NCBI RefSeq assembly: GCF_029392015.1 | Contig: NZ_CP113925.1 | Span: 868,001-932,000, forward strand | Source of the DNA: Bifidobacterium sp. ESL0728 | GTDB lineage: Bacteria > Actinomycetota > Actinomycetes > Actinomycetales > Bifidobacteriaceae | Direction: 5' to 3' | Length of the DNA stretch: 64,000 nucleotides | Shown here: positions 9,136-18,339 of the stretch, in pieces | How positions within the stretch are numbered: position 1 is the first letter of the stretch | How the letters are laid out: the number at the start of each line of letters is the position of its first letter | The notes under the pieces: generated by a model | Databases searched by the model: none | Seen by the model: only the letters and a program-made list of their open reading frames with translations | What the model was told of the DNA's origin: nothing | Program-made: the position numbers and the translations under genes

Positions 9136-10656
9136 TCACCCACGTGCCTTGACGTAGGCATGGTAGACCTGCGGGGTTGGCTCGGCGGTCTCGGTGCCGT
9201 CGATGTTAAGACTCCATTGCGGGGGATTGGGCTCCCCGCTCAAGACCCACGCTGCCTGACGTGCGGCGCCAATGGCGACGTATTCGTCGGTGGCGGGGCG
9301 AGTGACGGGCATGCCGAAAATCGCAGGAGCCAAGGTTCGTACGGCCTCGGATTTTGCGCCGCCGCCGATCAGGAGGATACGGTTGACGCTGCCGCCCAGC
9401 CCTTTGATAATTTCCAGACAATCGCGTTGTGAGCAGAGCAGACCTTCGACGAATGCTCGCGCGAAGTTTTGCTTGGTGGTGTTGGCCAATGTCATGCCGC
9501 TCAACGTTGCGTTGGCATCCGGCCTGTTCGGTGTGCGCTCGCCGTCGAAATAGGGGACCAAGGTTAACCCGTCAGCACCGGGATTTGCGGCAAGAGCGAG
9601 CCGTCCCAGTTCGTCGTAATCCACATCGAGTGCCGCGCAGCCGGCGTCGAGAATACGCGAACCGTTGATGGTGCAGGCAAGAGGCAGATAATGCCCGGTG
9701 CAATCGGCAAAGCCAGAAACGGCACCGCTTAAGTCATATACAGGATTTTCGGCGATGGCCGCGGCCACACCGGACGTACCCAGCGAGACGCTGACGTCGC
9801 CGACCGACATTCCCAAGCCCAAGGACGCCATGGCATTGTCACCGCCGCCGGGCCCGATGATGCAGCCGCCGTCAACGGATGCGCCTGCAACGGCAGGGGA
9901 GGCCTTGACCGGTGCGGCGTCGCGTGGTCCGAGCACTTTCGGAAGAATCACATCATGTCTGCCAAGAACCATGTCGATGAGATCGTAGCGGTAGACGTTG
10001 TTCGCGGAATCGAAATAAATGGTGCCCGAAGCGTCGGAACGGTCGGTGAAGAGGGCGTCCAGATGTGCGTCCTCGCCTTCTTCGACTGGGCCAAACCCCG
10101 CGATGCGCCAGCTCAGCCAATCGTGCGGCAGGCAGATTGCCGCGATTTTCGAGGCGTTCTCAGGCTCGTTTTCGGCCACCCAAGCGATTTTGGTCAAGGT
10201 ATAGGAAGCGACGGGGGAGGATCCTACGGTCTTCACCCATCGTTGCTTTCCGCGTGCCTTCACGTCTTCCGGTTCATCCGCCGTGGTGCGTTCCGGTGCG
10301 CCGAGCCGGGTAATCAGATTTTCGGCTTGGGGTGCCGAACGCGTGTCGTTCCAAAGCAGTGCGTCACGGATCACCCTCCCGCGCTTGTCGAGCAGCACCA
10401 TGCCGTGCTGCTGGCCACCGACGGCCAAAGCCGAAACGTCGGCGAGACCACCGGCCTGTCTGGAGGCTTCGAGAAAAGCCTGCCACCAGTACTCGGGGTC
10501 AACGCTGGTGCCGTCGGGGTGCTTTGCCTGTCCGAAGCGTACAAGTTCGCCCGTGGCGGCATCGGTTACACGGACCTTGGTCGATTGCGTGGAAGTGTCG
10601 ACTCCGGCCACCAACGTTACGTGAGCGGAACCGTTTTCTGATTGTTGCCCTGCCAT
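9136..10656 (-). CDS. xylB: Xylulokinase (FGGY carbohydrate kinase)
   Basis: A 506-residue FGGY kinase that phosphorylates D-xylulose to xylulose 5-phosphate, a direct feed into the bifid shunt. Visible features are the N-terminal GVDTSTQSTKV phosphate loop, GGQQHGMVLLD, LLWNDTRS, PGGGDNAMASLGLG and the C-terminal LIGGGAKSEAVRTLAPAIFG. The ATG at 10656 has AAGGCGAG upstream; a longer frame starts at 10686 without a ribosome site. It is divergent from a ROK regulator that probably controls it. Other FGGY kinases are less likely. Confidence 0.88.
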   Translation of the reverse strand: MAGQQSENGSAHVTLVAGVDTSTQSTKVRVTDAATGELVRFGQAKHPDGTSVDPEYWWQAFLEASRQAGGLADVSALAVGGQQHGMVLLDKRGRVIRDALLWNDTRSAPQAENLITRLGAPERTTADEPEDVKARGKQRWVKTVGSSPVASYTLTKIAWVAENEPENASKIAAICLPHDWLSWRIAGFGPVEEGEDAHLDALFTDRSDASGTIYFDSANNVYRYDLIDMVLGRHDVILPKVLGPRDAAPVKASPAVAGASVDGGCIIGPGGGDNAMASLGLGMSVGDVSVSLGTSGVAAAIAENPVYDLSGAVSGFADCTGHYLPLACTINGSRILDAGCAALDVDYDELGRLALAANPGADGLTLVPYFDGERTPNRPDANATLSGMTLANTTKQNFARAFVEGLLCSQRDCLEIIKGLGGSVNRILLIGGGAKSEAVRTLAPAIFGMPVTRPATDEYVAIGAARQAAWVLSGEPNPPQWSLNIDGTETAEPTPQVYHAYVKARG

Positions 10657-10849
10657 TATTCTCGCCTTTCGAAATACGCCGAACACTGCTGCGTGCTTGT
10701 ATTGCCGCGTCTGAAATCAGTATACTTACAATCCGTTGTCCATATTAGTTAAATCAATAGATTATTTCAATGCTGTCGTGTGTTTTCGCTGTTGTTCTTG
10801 CTATTTCGCCCCGGCTGATACAGTGAACATAACTTTGAAAAGAGGGCTC
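10657..10849. promoter_or_regulatory. Divergent xylB/ROK control region
   Basis: A 193-bp AT-rich spacer. A -10-like TATACT is seen on the minus strand near 10721-10726, facing xylB. An imperfect inverted repeat, TTAAATC-AATA-GATTATTT, lies around 10750-10768 and could be an operator. Confidence 0.35.
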
Positions 10850-12073
10850 ATGGCGCTGAAAAGTATCAATCAGGATGATTTGCGCAACCACAACCTTTCG
10901 GTGGTTCTTTCCACATTGCTCCAATCGTCCAAACCCATGAGCCGTGCCAAACTCGCAAAGGCGACGGGGTTGACGAAGGCGACGATGTCGCTTTTGGTGC
11001 CGATGCTCGTTTCTTCCGATGCTTTGGAGGAAGGCAAGCCGGTTTCCGCAGGCGCGACCTACGGCAGACCCAGCACCCCGCTCAATATTTCCGGGCGACG
11101 GTTCTGTTCGATAGGACTGCAAATCAACACCGATGGATACGGTTTTGCGGTGCTTGCCCTTGATGGTTCTGTCGTTGCCCAGCGTTGGATTAGCCGTTCC
11201 ATGGAGGCCAGCGACCCCAAAGAGGTGTTCAATCAGCTTGATGAACTGGTGGATGAGGGCGAACAGGAAATCAGCAAGAGAGGTTTAACGGTAGTCGGCA
11301 CGGTTTTGGCGCTTCCAGGCCTTGTCACCGACGATATGGTGTTGTTGTCGGCGAAAAATCTTGGTTGGAAAAAGCTGGAGCTTTCTGGGTTCAACGTGGT
11401 CAAGAGGCTGGACGCTCTTGCCGACAATGAGGCGAATCTGGCCGCATTGGCGCAGATACCCGGGTATGCCACGCCTCGAAACGGCAAAAGCGTGATCCGC
11501 CCAACCGACTCGTTCATTTATATCTCCACGGATATCGGTATCGGCGGTGCCGTGGTGCGGCATGGTCAGGTCGCTCACGGTGACTCCGGGTTTGCGGGCG
11601 AGCTTGGCCATGTTTCCGTGGCTCTTGATGGGCCGCAGTGCACCTGCGGGCGTTGTGGATGCCTGGAAATGTACGCTGGGCGAAAGGCGTTGGTGGAAGC
11701 TTCCGGCGTCGCCGATCGCGGGGTTTCGACAAGGATGGAAGCGGTGGACGAACTGCTTGCCAAGTACAAGGCACATGACGACCGCACTGTGGCCGCTGTG
11801 GACCGGGCGGTAAGAGCTTTGGCATCCGCGCTCGCATCCGCCATCAATATACTCGATATTGATACCGTTGTTTTGGGCGGTCTTTGGGATAGGTTCGGCA
11901 AGGCGCTGACACGCCGGTTGAACCATGAGCTTGAGCTGCAAATATTGAGTTATCCGGAAGTTCAGCCACGCGTGCTGTTGCCCGACGTCAATACCAGACC
12001 GGCGCTTTTAGGAGCGGCGGAAGTCGGTCTGCGCAAGTTCATAGACAATCCGTTGGAGTTTATCAAATCCTGA
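10850..12073 (+). CDS. ROK-family transcriptional regulator
   Basis: A 407-residue NagC/XylR-type ROK repressor. The N-terminal winged helix is seen at SRAKLAKATGLTKATMSLLVPMLV (about 29-52). The sugar-kinase-like domain has STDIGIGGAV and the zinc motif CTCGRCGCLE. The ATG at 10850 is preceded by GAAAAGAGGG; the frame extends upstream to 10736 without a ribosome site. It lies divergent from xylB, so a xylose-related ligand is likely. Confidence 0.88.
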   Translation: MALKSINQDDLRNHNLSVVLSTLLQSSKPMSRAKLAKATGLTKATMSLLVPMLVSSDALEEGKPVSAGATYGRPSTPLNISGRRFCSIGLQINTDGYGFAVLALDGSVVAQRWISRSMEASDPKEVFNQLDELVDEGEQEISKRGLTVVGTVLALPGLVTDDMVLLSAKNLGWKKLELSGFNVVKRLDALADNEANLAALAQIPGYATPRNGKSVIRPTDSFIYISTDIGIGGAVVRHGQVAHGDSGFAGELGHVSVALDGPQCTCGRCGCLEMYAGRKALVEASGVADRGVSTRMEAVDELLAKYKAHDDRTVAAVDRAVRALASALASAINILDIDTVVLGGLWDRFGKALTRRLNHELELQILSYPEVQPRVLLPDVNTRPALLGAAEVGLRKFIDNPLEFIKS

Positions 12074-12317
12074 AGGTATCTCCTTTAATTCTGTAGCATT
12101 TTCGGCAGTTTGTCCATTAGTCTGGATGCTCGGTTTTTGGGGGATTTCAAAGTAGCACCACGATTTGGTGTAGGCCATAACCAGCGTCGATAGCGCCGGG
12201 GGTGTGCCGACATATCCGATTCTGATAGAGTGGCGGTTGGCGCCTCCGCCCGAACTGTGCAGGTCAAGGGGCGTCGTAATCCCAATGCTGTGCGCAGTTT
12301 TAATGCAAGGAACTACT

Positions 12318-13091
12318 GTGGCCAAACCAGCCCCAAAAACCGAATCTCCTGATAACACTGATAAATCCAAACCTGGGCAATTCGCATCAGAGCAAGCAGA
12401 AAGCACTTCCCCGTCGAAACCCGGTGCGGCCTCAGCGAACGTTCATACCTCAAACCCCTCCACTCGGTCAGCCAAAGAAGAAACGGGCCCTGTGCTGGCT
12501 TCCCCTCTGCGTTGGCGTTCTACGGACATCGCGGTCGGCGCGGCACTTGGCGTGGCCTGCGGCGTCATCTTTTGGGGCTTCGATTTCGTTTATCCACTGC
12601 TTTCGCCCTTGTTGGGCGCGGTTTTGCCGGGCTTATCGAGCCTGCTGCATGGCTTCTGGTATTTCTCAGGGCCGTTGGCCATGCTTATCATTCGTAAACC
12701 TGGAGCCGGCATGTACACCAATTTGGTCGGCGCGATTCTTGAGATCCTATTCGGCAACGGCTACTCGGTGATTTCGGTGTTTCTTCCGGCGTTGGCCGAA
12801 GGTCTGCTGGCCGATATTCCTTTCGCAATCTCCAAATACCGCAAGTTCACGCTTCCTCGTTCCGTATTCTCGGGATTCTTCATAGCTGTTTTCTATGGCA
12901 TCTATGTGCTTTTGACCCGACTTCAAGGTGTTTCGCTCTTCAGTGTTCGCGGCATCGTGAGCATGATTTGCGAAATCATCAGCGGCATTCTTATTGCCGG
13001 GGTGATGAGCTGGTTCCTCTATCTTGCCATTGCCAAAACCGGCGCGCTTGACCGTTTCGCTTCCGGTCGTGCAGTGAGAAGCAAAAAGTAG
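12318..13091 (+). CDS. ECF transporter substrate-specific component, YkoE-like
   Basis: A 257-residue membrane protein resembling YkoE, the substrate component linked to uptake of the thiamine precursor hydroxymethylpyrimidine. About 60 hydrophilic residues precede six hydrophobic segments; AAWLLVF-like GFWYFSGPLAMLIIRKPGAGMYTNLVGAILE is the most telling part. GTG 12318 is chosen because AAGGA lies 6 nt upstream; an in-frame ATG at 12304 and a longer frame from 12204 lack a site. No ATPase or T component is adjacent and no TPP riboswitch is visible, so it may use a shared energising module. Confidence 0.7.
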   Translation: MAKPAPKTESPDNTDKSKPGQFASEQAESTSPSKPGAASANVHTSNPSTRSAKEETGPVLASPLRWRSTDIAVGAALGVACGVIFWGFDFVYPLLSPLLGAVLPGLSSLLHGFWYFSGPLAMLIIRKPGAGMYTNLVGAILEILFGNGYSVISVFLPALAEGLLADIPFAISKYRKFTLPRSVFSGFFIAVFYGIYVLLTRLQGVSLFSVRGIVSMICEIISGILIAGVMSWFLYLAIAKTGALDRFASGRAVRSKK

Positions 13092-13255
13092 AATCTGGCT
13101 GGGATTTATGAAAAATCTCCATGACAATAATCGGCAATCGCAGCTTCGTTTTTGCAGATTTTGATTGTGATGTTGCCTGGCTGATGAATGTTATCTCTGC
13201 GTCGTTTTCCGTTGTTGCGGCGGCGTTGCGTGGTGTCGCTGGTCAGAGCGTTTGC

Positions 13256-13261
13256 TAGACT
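13256..13261 (+). promoter_or_regulatory. -10 element for the tRNA gene
   Basis: TAGACT lies 24 bp before the tRNA 5' end, a fitting distance for a promoter with a short leader. The -35 is weak. Confidence 0.4.
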
Positions 13262-13285
13262 GACAGCGTTGGCTTTCGCCAATGT

Positions 13286-13362
13286 GGGGCTGTAGCTCAG
13301 TCGGTTAGAGCATCGGACTCATAATCCGTCGGTCCTCGGTTCAAGCCCGAGCGGCCCCACCA
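13286..13362 (+). tRNA. tRNA with CAU anticodon (Met, or Ile2 if modified)
   Basis: A 77-nt cloverleaf: acceptor GGGGCTG pairs with CGGCCCC, the D stem is GCTC/GAGC, the anticodon loop is CTCATAA (CAT), and the T arm is CTCGG-TTCAAGC-CCGAG. The discriminator is A and CCA is encoded. Position 27-43 is a T.T mismatch. The acceptor lacks the initiator C1 mismatch, so it is not initiator tRNA. Elongator Met and lysidine-modified Ile2 cannot be told apart here. Confidence 0.93.
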
Positions 13363-13367
13363 AAAAA

Positions 13368-13399
13368 TCCCGGGATTCGTTGGAACCTCGGGATTTTGA
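13368..13399 (+). terminator. Terminator after the tRNA
   Basis: AATCCCG and CGGGATT arms with flanking A- and T-rich ends form a stem just after the tRNA; it reads as a terminator on either strand and may also end the convergent dehydrogenase transcript. Confidence 0.65.
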
Positions 13400-13500
13400 T
13401 ATGTCGATGTCGTGGTTATCGAACAATTCTGTTAATCGACGGCAACACTGTTATATGTGACCTGTTGATATCTCAGTATTCGACTTCCACTCCGTTGCGC

Positions 13501-14478
13501 TCACTTCATGCGGGACTCGGTGTTCCACCAATCGCCGAGGCGGGCGATGTTGGATGTGATGTGTTCGCAGGAAGCGTCCAGTGCCTTCTTTTCGCGGTCA
13601 TTGAGCTCGAGGTTGATGACCTCTTCGATGCCGTCGGCGCCGATGACGCAGGGGACGGAAGCAAAGTGGCCGCTGTGGCCGTATTCGCCCTGAAGCATCG
13701 TGGAGCAGGCGGTCACGAAGTGGGAGTTGGAAACGACGGCCTGCACGATCATGGCTGCGGCGTTCGCTACGGCGTATTCGGTGCAGTGCTTGCCGGCCAT
13801 GGTCACATAGCCGCCCTGACGTGCCAAGTCTTCGACCTCTTTCTGGTCGAAGCCGAAGCGGTCGGGCTGTTCCTTGGCCAGCTGCTCCAACGGCTTGCCG
13901 CCGAAACTTGCTGCGGAGAAGACCGCAAACTGGGAAGCGCCGTGTTCACCCATCATATAGGCGTTGATCGAATGCTGGTCGAGACCGACCTTCGAGGAAA
14001 TCGCGTTGCGCAGACGTGCGGAATCGAGAGCCGTGCCGGTGCCGATGACACGCTTGGAATCACAGCCGGAAAGGCGGCAGATCTCGGTGCAGACCACGTC
14101 GCACGGGTTCGCGATGGAAACCCAGATACCCTTGAAACCGGCGTCGGTGACGCGGGCGATGAAGGTGCGGGCGATGTCGGTGGTGATGAACAGTTCGCCG
14201 TCACGTGAAACCGCAGAGGCGTTGACGTCGCCGGCGGCGTTGACAATGACGTCGCAGCCGGCCAGCTTCTCGTATTCGTCCTTGCAATTGACGATCTTGC
14301 AATTGTGCGGGTTGAAGGAGAGCGCGTCGCTCAAATCCTGAACCTCGCTGGTGAGTTTCTTCTGATTGATATCAGCCAGATAGAGCTCGTCGGCGATGCC
14401 TTCCATCAAAAGACTGTTGGCCACGTGTGCCCCGACGTGACCCAAGCCGATAATGCCGATCTTGCGAATGAGTGCCAT
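13501..14478 (-). CDS. ldh: L-lactate dehydrogenase family (L-2-hydroxyacid dehydrogenase)
   Basis: A 325-residue NAD-dependent enzyme of the LDH/MDH family that interconverts 2-oxoacids and L-2-hydroxyacids. The N-terminal Rossmann motif is IGIIGLGHVGAHVA, NAAGD is at the cofactor edge, and the catalytic His is in YMMGEHGASQF. The wording at the substrate loop is nearer to L-2-hydroxyisocaproate dehydrogenase-like proteins than to the major bifidobacterial LDH, so it may be the second LDH of the genome. It is monocistronic and divergent from rpmE. Confidence 0.8.
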   Translation of the reverse strand: MALIRKIGIIGLGHVGAHVANSLLMEGIADELYLADINQKKLTSEVQDLSDALSFNPHNCKIVNCKDEYEKLAGCDVIVNAAGDVNASAVSRDGELFITTDIARTFIARVTDAGFKGIWVSIANPCDVVCTEICRLSGCDSKRVIGTGTALDSARLRNAISSKVGLDQHSINAYMMGEHGASQFAVFSAASFGGKPLEQLAKEQPDRFGFDQKEVEDLARQGGYVTMAGKHCTEYAVANAAAMIVQAVVSNSHFVTACSTMLQGEYGHSGHFASVPCVIGADGIEEVINLELNDREKKALDASCEHITSNIARLGDWWNTESRMK

Positions 14479-14869
14479 ACTACTATCCTTTCAAAGCGCC
14501 GTCGATCGTAGGCGAGCTTGGTTTGTCATCCATATTTATGGACTGTCATCAAGATATAACACCTTTATTGTTTCGCTGTTACTGCGTGTTCGTCGTATGG
14601 TTTGCTTTGGATTTGCTTTATTACAGGTTTTTATGTTTTGTTGAAATCCAATCAGCTCACGGAAGAAAGCAGGTATGACATAGCGGTATTTCGTGTTGTA
14701 CTGTCTGCGGGCTTATGACTAAATGAGGCAATGGAAGGGATTGGCCTTTGGCTTCTCCGCTGTTTTCCTGGTTACGGTCAACGCTCGCTGATAGAATATC
14801 AACGTTCCGGTTCACGTCTGGCCATTGGGGTTAGGCGACCCGGGTCACCTGAATTCCTTAGGAGACATT
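14479..14869. promoter_or_regulatory. Divergent ldh/rpmE spacer with a possible L31 leader
   Basis: This 391-bp gap holds no convincing gene. A -10-like TAGAAT at 14792-14797 faces rpmE, leaving a leader of about 65 nt with GC-rich complementary segments (GGGTTAGGCGACCC around 14828-14841, and CCTGAATTCCTTAGG before the start). Autoregulatory L31 leaders are known in Actinobacteria, so this is a candidate only. Confidence 0.35.
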
Positions 14870-15082
14870 ATGAAGCAGGGTATTCATCCCGATTATCACC
14901 CAGTGCAGGTTACCTGCTCTTGCGGCAATACTTTCGTAACACGCAGCACCGCCAAGGGCGATCACATGACGGTTGATGTGTGCGCAAACTGCCACCCGTT
15001 CTACACGGGCAAGCAGAAGATTCTCGATACCGGCGGCCGTGTCGCTCGCTTCGAGAAGCGCTACGGCAAGAAGACCAAGTAG
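14870..15082 (+). CDS. rpmE: 50S ribosomal protein L31, zinc-ribbon form
   Basis: A 70-residue L31. The zinc-ribbon cysteines CSC (16, 18) and CANC (37, 40) are all present, so this is the C+ type. The ATG at 14870 follows TTAGGAGAC; the frame runs upstream without a better start. It sits ahead of prfA, as in many actinobacteria, separated by a terminator. Confidence 0.97.
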   Translation: MKQGIHPDYHPVQVTCSCGNTFVTRSTAKGDHMTVDVCANCHPFYTGKQKILDTGGRVARFEKRYGKKTK

Positions 15083-15093
15083 CATTCTTTATT

Positions 15094-15145
15094 CGCCAGC
15101 CTCGCTGGTTCGGGTCTGTGGACCCGAATCCGGGCTGGCGTTTTT
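15094..15145 (+). terminator. Terminator after rpmE
   Basis: CGCCAGCC (15094-15101) pairs with GGCTGGCG (15133-15140), with an inner TTCGGGTC/GACCCGAA stem, then TTTTT. Confidence 0.9.
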
Positions 15146-15210
15146 CATACCCAATTTCGGGGATTTTTGTTTCATAAGAATATTTGACAACATAATAAAA
15201 GGACTTTTGC

Positions 15211-16299
15211 ATGGCAGACGAGCAATTCCCGGCAGCGCAAAGCGCGTTGGAAGAGTATCAGGACATCGAGCGGCAGATGAGCCAGCCCGAGGTTGCCTCC
15301 GACCCCAAGGCGATTCGTAAGCTGGGGCGTCGCCATGCCCAACTTGGCAGCATCGTCGAAGCCTATCGCGCTTGGCAGCATGCCCGTGATGATGCCGATG
15401 CCGCCAAGGAAATGGCCGGCGAGGACGCCGACTTTGCCGAGGAAGCCAAACGACTCGAAGCGTTGGTAGCGCCTGCCGAAGAGAAGCTGCGTAGCGCGCT
15501 GATTCCTCGCGATCCTGACGATGTGCGTGATACCATCATGGAGATTAAGGCAGGCACCGGTGGGGAAGAGGCGGCGCTGTTCGCCGGCGATCTGCTGCGT
15601 ATGTACACCCGTTACGCCGAAAAGCGCGGCTGGACCACCACCATCCAAAGTGAGAACAGCACCGAGCTTGGCGGCGTCAAGGATGTGCAGGTCGCCATTC
15701 GGGCCAAAGGCAATCCGGCGCCCGAGGACGGGGTATGGGCGAGCCTCAAATACGAAGGTGGCGTGCACCGCGTGCAGCGCATCCCCGTCACCGAATCGCA
15801 GGGGCGTATCCAGACTTCCGCAGCCGGCGTCATCGTTTTCCCGGAAGCCGACGAGGACGACGATGAGATTGAGGTCGATCCAAAAGACCTCAAAATCGAT
15901 ATCTTCATGAGTTCCGGTCCCGGCGGACAGTCCGTCAACACGACGTATTCTGCGGTGCGCATGACCCATATCCCCACCGGCATCGTGGTGAGTATGCAGG
16001 ACGAGAAGTCGCAGATCCAGAATCGCGCGGCGGCATTGCGAGTCCTCAAATCCCGCCTGCTGGCGATGAAACACGAAAAGGAAGCCGAGGAAGCAGCCGA
16101 CATGCGCCATTCGCAGGTGCGCTCACTCGACCGTTCCGAACGCATCCGCACATACAATTTCCCTGAAAATCGTATCGTCGACCACCGCACCAACTATAAG
16201 GCATACAACCTTGACCAAGTGCTCGACGGCGACTTGCAGGCCGTCATCGACAGCGATATTCAGGCCGACGAAGCCGCACGTCTTGCCAAAACCGACTGA
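15211..16299 (+). CDS. prfA: Peptide chain release factor 1
   Basis: A 362-residue class I release factor that reads UAA and UAG. The RF1 codon-recognition motif PVT is at 192-194 and the catalytic GGQ at 238-240. Length is normal. prmC follows by 16 bp; PrmC methylates the glutamine of GGQ, so substrate and enzyme are encoded together. Confidence 0.97.
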   Translation: MADEQFPAAQSALEEYQDIERQMSQPEVASDPKAIRKLGRRHAQLGSIVEAYRAWQHARDDADAAKEMAGEDADFAEEAKRLEALVAPAEEKLRSALIPRDPDDVRDTIMEIKAGTGGEEAALFAGDLLRMYTRYAEKRGWTTTIQSENSTELGGVKDVQVAIRAKGNPAPEDGVWASLKYEGGVHRVQRIPVTESQGRIQTSAAGVIVFPEADEDDDEIEVDPKDLKIDIFMSSGPGGQSVNTTYSAVRMTHIPTGIVVSMQDEKSQIQNRAAALRVLKSRLLAMKHEKEAEEAADMRHSQVRSLDRSERIRTYNFPENRIVDHRTNYKAYNLDQVLDGDLQAVIDSDIQADEAARLAKTD

Positions 16300-16315
16300 G
16301 CAAGAGGAACAATCA

Positions 16316-17398
16316 ATGGCGGAAAACGTGGCGCGTTCGACATTTGAGATGTTGCAGCAGGCAACGGAATGGCTGAAATCAGCAGGTATAGAGACGCCAC
16401 GTAATGATGCGAAATTGCTGCTCGCCGAGGCGTTTGGTGTGACGGCCGGCGATGTCGAAAAATCGATATTGCTCGATACGCCATTGCATAGCAACATAAA
16501 AGACGGTTCGGCTGCGGTCGATGGTGTCGACGTACATCGCATCGATGGTGACGATGACTCCGGGGGCATGTTTGGCGGGGATGGCGAAACCGGAGATGTG
16601 AACGGCGGTTCCGCAAACGCCGGCAATAAACATAAAAGTAATGCAGCTAATGACATTGAAGACGCCGATGGCGCCGCGATTCGCCGTTTCGCCGTGATGA
16701 TCGCCAGACGCAAGCAACGCGAACCATTGCAATATATCGTCGGTCACGCGCCGTTCCGTTATCTTGACCTTGAAGTCGGGCCGGGAGTCTTCATTCCCCG
16801 ACCGGAGACCGAAACCGTGGTGCAGGTGGCCATCGACTGGCTGACGAAAGAGAATATCAAGCCGAGCCGTCTGGTCGATCTGTGCGCCGGAAGCGGAGCA
16901 ATCGGGCTCTCACTTGTCACTGAAGTGACGGGCAGCGAGGTCTGGGCCGTGGAACTTTCGCAAGAAGCCCTTGAATGGACGAAGCGCAACGAGCAGAAGG
17001 TGTTCAAAGACCATTCGCTGGCCGGCTACAACTATCATCTTTTCCATGCCGACGCGGCGAACGCCATGACGTTGCAGCGATTGGACGGCACAATCGACGC
17101 TGTGGTCACCAACCCGCCTTATGTACCGCTCGACCAGATTCCCGAACAGCCCGAAGTCCGTGACTATGACCCAAAAACGGCGTTATATGGCGGTTCTGCA
17201 GACGGGACCTATACACCCGAACGGATCATTCTGCGTGCTGAGAAGCTTTTGCGCAACGGCGGGGCGTTGGTGATGGAACATGACATTTCGCAGGCCCAAT
17301 TGCTGGTCGACTTTGCCAGAACCCATGGTTTCCGTTCGGCGCATACCGGCGAAGACCTCACCGGTCGTCCGCGTTATCTCTTTGCCATCAAAGGGTAG
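16316..17398 (+). CDS. prmC: Release factor glutamine methyltransferase with an unusual acidic insert
   Basis: A 360-residue N5-glutamine methyltransferase for RF1 and RF2. The N-terminal helical domain (1-57) is followed by an Asp/Gly/Asn-rich segment of about 60 residues (58-118), then the helix leading to the Rossmann domain. The SAM motif DLCAGSGAIGL is at 188-198 and the NPPY motif at 266-269. ATG 16316 lies after AAGAGGAAC; the frame extends upstream inside prfA. PrmC is usually about 280-300 residues, so the insert explains the extra length. Confidence 0.93.
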   Translation: MAENVARSTFEMLQQATEWLKSAGIETPRNDAKLLLAEAFGVTAGDVEKSILLDTPLHSNIKDGSAAVDGVDVHRIDGDDDSGGMFGGDGETGDVNGGSANAGNKHKSNAANDIEDADGAAIRRFAVMIARRKQREPLQYIVGHAPFRYLDLEVGPGVFIPRPETETVVQVAIDWLTKENIKPSRLVDLCAGSGAIGLSLVTEVTGSEVWAVELSQEALEWTKRNEQKVFKDHSLAGYNYHLFHADAANAMTLQRLDGTIDAVVTNPPYVPLDQIPEQPEVRDYDPKTALYGGSADGTYTPERIILRAEKLLRNGGALVMEHDISQAQLLVDFARTHGFRSAHTGEDLTGRPRYLFAIKG

Positions 17399-17676
17399 CT
17401 TTCTGGAGTGGTTGATTTCGTCAAAATTCGTTATTTCCGTACGAGTTATATTGACGATGACCTCGCCCGATGGTTCTACGCCGATTCATTAGCGAAACGC
17501 GGCTTTTCTGGTTGGTTGTTTCGGCGCATTGCCTTCGGAAGTGATTCGTGGCATCTGCGATAGCACGATGAAGCCGTTTGCCGGACAGATGTGGATTGGT
17601 GATGCTTTCATGATGGGTTGCTCGTGAAGTCGGGGTGCAATGGTGCAATTAAGGCATACTTTGTGTTGGAGGCAAT
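17399..17676 (+). promoter_or_regulatory. Spacer upstream of tsaC
   Basis: No gene is supported in this 278-bp gap. A -10-like CATACT lies at about 17653-17658, and GGAGG at 17668-17672 is the ribosome site of the next gene. Confidence 0.35.
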
Positions 17677-18339
17677 ATGAGCGACGTGCGTGCAATTGAT
17701 GACGAATCCTTGGCGATGGCTAAAAGGATTGTCAAAGACGGCGGGCTTGTCGTATTGCCGACAGACACGGTCTATGGCGTTGCTGCGAGTCCTTTCAGCG
17801 CTGAGGCGGTGAGCCGCATTTATGAGGCGAAACGTCGCCCGCGTAGCAAGGCGCTGCAGGTGCTGCTTTCCTCAGTAGATGATTTGGACGCGCTTGGTCT
17901 CTATCTGCCGGTTCCGCTGGATCGACTTGCCAAGGTCTTTTTGCCTGGACCGTTTTCGCCGATCGCAGTGGCCGAAACCGGTTCAAAACTGGTGACGTTA
18001 CGTGAGGAAATGAACGGCGGCAAAACTCAGGCCGTGCGAGTCCCGGATTCGCAAGCTTGTCTCAAGACCTTGCGTGCCACAGGGCCGTTGGCTTGCTCCA
18101 GCGCCAATCGCAGTGGTGGGGAAAGTCCACAAACGGTTCAGGAAGCTGTTGCGGCACTTGGCGATGACGTTGATCTGTATCTTGATGGTGGGCCGACAGT
18201 AAGCCACGTTGCAAGCACTGTGGTTGCCGCTGATGTCAGCGAGCGCGATGGGATTTCGATTGTGCGCGAGGGCGTCATCAGCGAGACGCAAGTTCGTGCG
18301 GCGCTTATGGACGCCGAAGGCGGGAGTCTGAACGCGTGA
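17677..18339 (+). CDS. tsaC: L-threonylcarbamoyladenylate synthase (Sua5/YrdC)
   Basis: A 220-residue YrdC-domain protein that makes threonylcarbamoyl-AMP for the t6A37 modification of ANN-decoding tRNAs. KDGGLVVLPTDTVYGVAASP and KRRPRSKALQVLL form the binding site, and SANRSGGESP comes later. It lacks the extra C-terminal Sua5 domain. A GGAGG site precedes ATG. Its stop overlaps the next start by 4 bp, so the two genes are translationally coupled. Confidence 0.93.
   Translation: MSDVRAIDDESLAMAKRIVKDGGLVVLPTDTVYGVAASPFSAEAVSRIYEAKRRPRSKALQVLLSSVDDLDALGLYLPVPLDRLAKVFLPGPFSPIAVAETGSKLVTLREEMNGGKTQAVRVPDSQACLKTLRATGPLACSSANRSGGESPQTVQEAVAALGDDVDLYLDGGPTVSHVASTVVAADVSERDGISIVREGVISETQVRAALMDAEGGSLNA

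Noticed and set aside
12074-12317. TPP riboswitch before the YkoE-like gene
   Set aside because: The CTGAGA and ACCTGA-type conserved segments of the THI element are not found.
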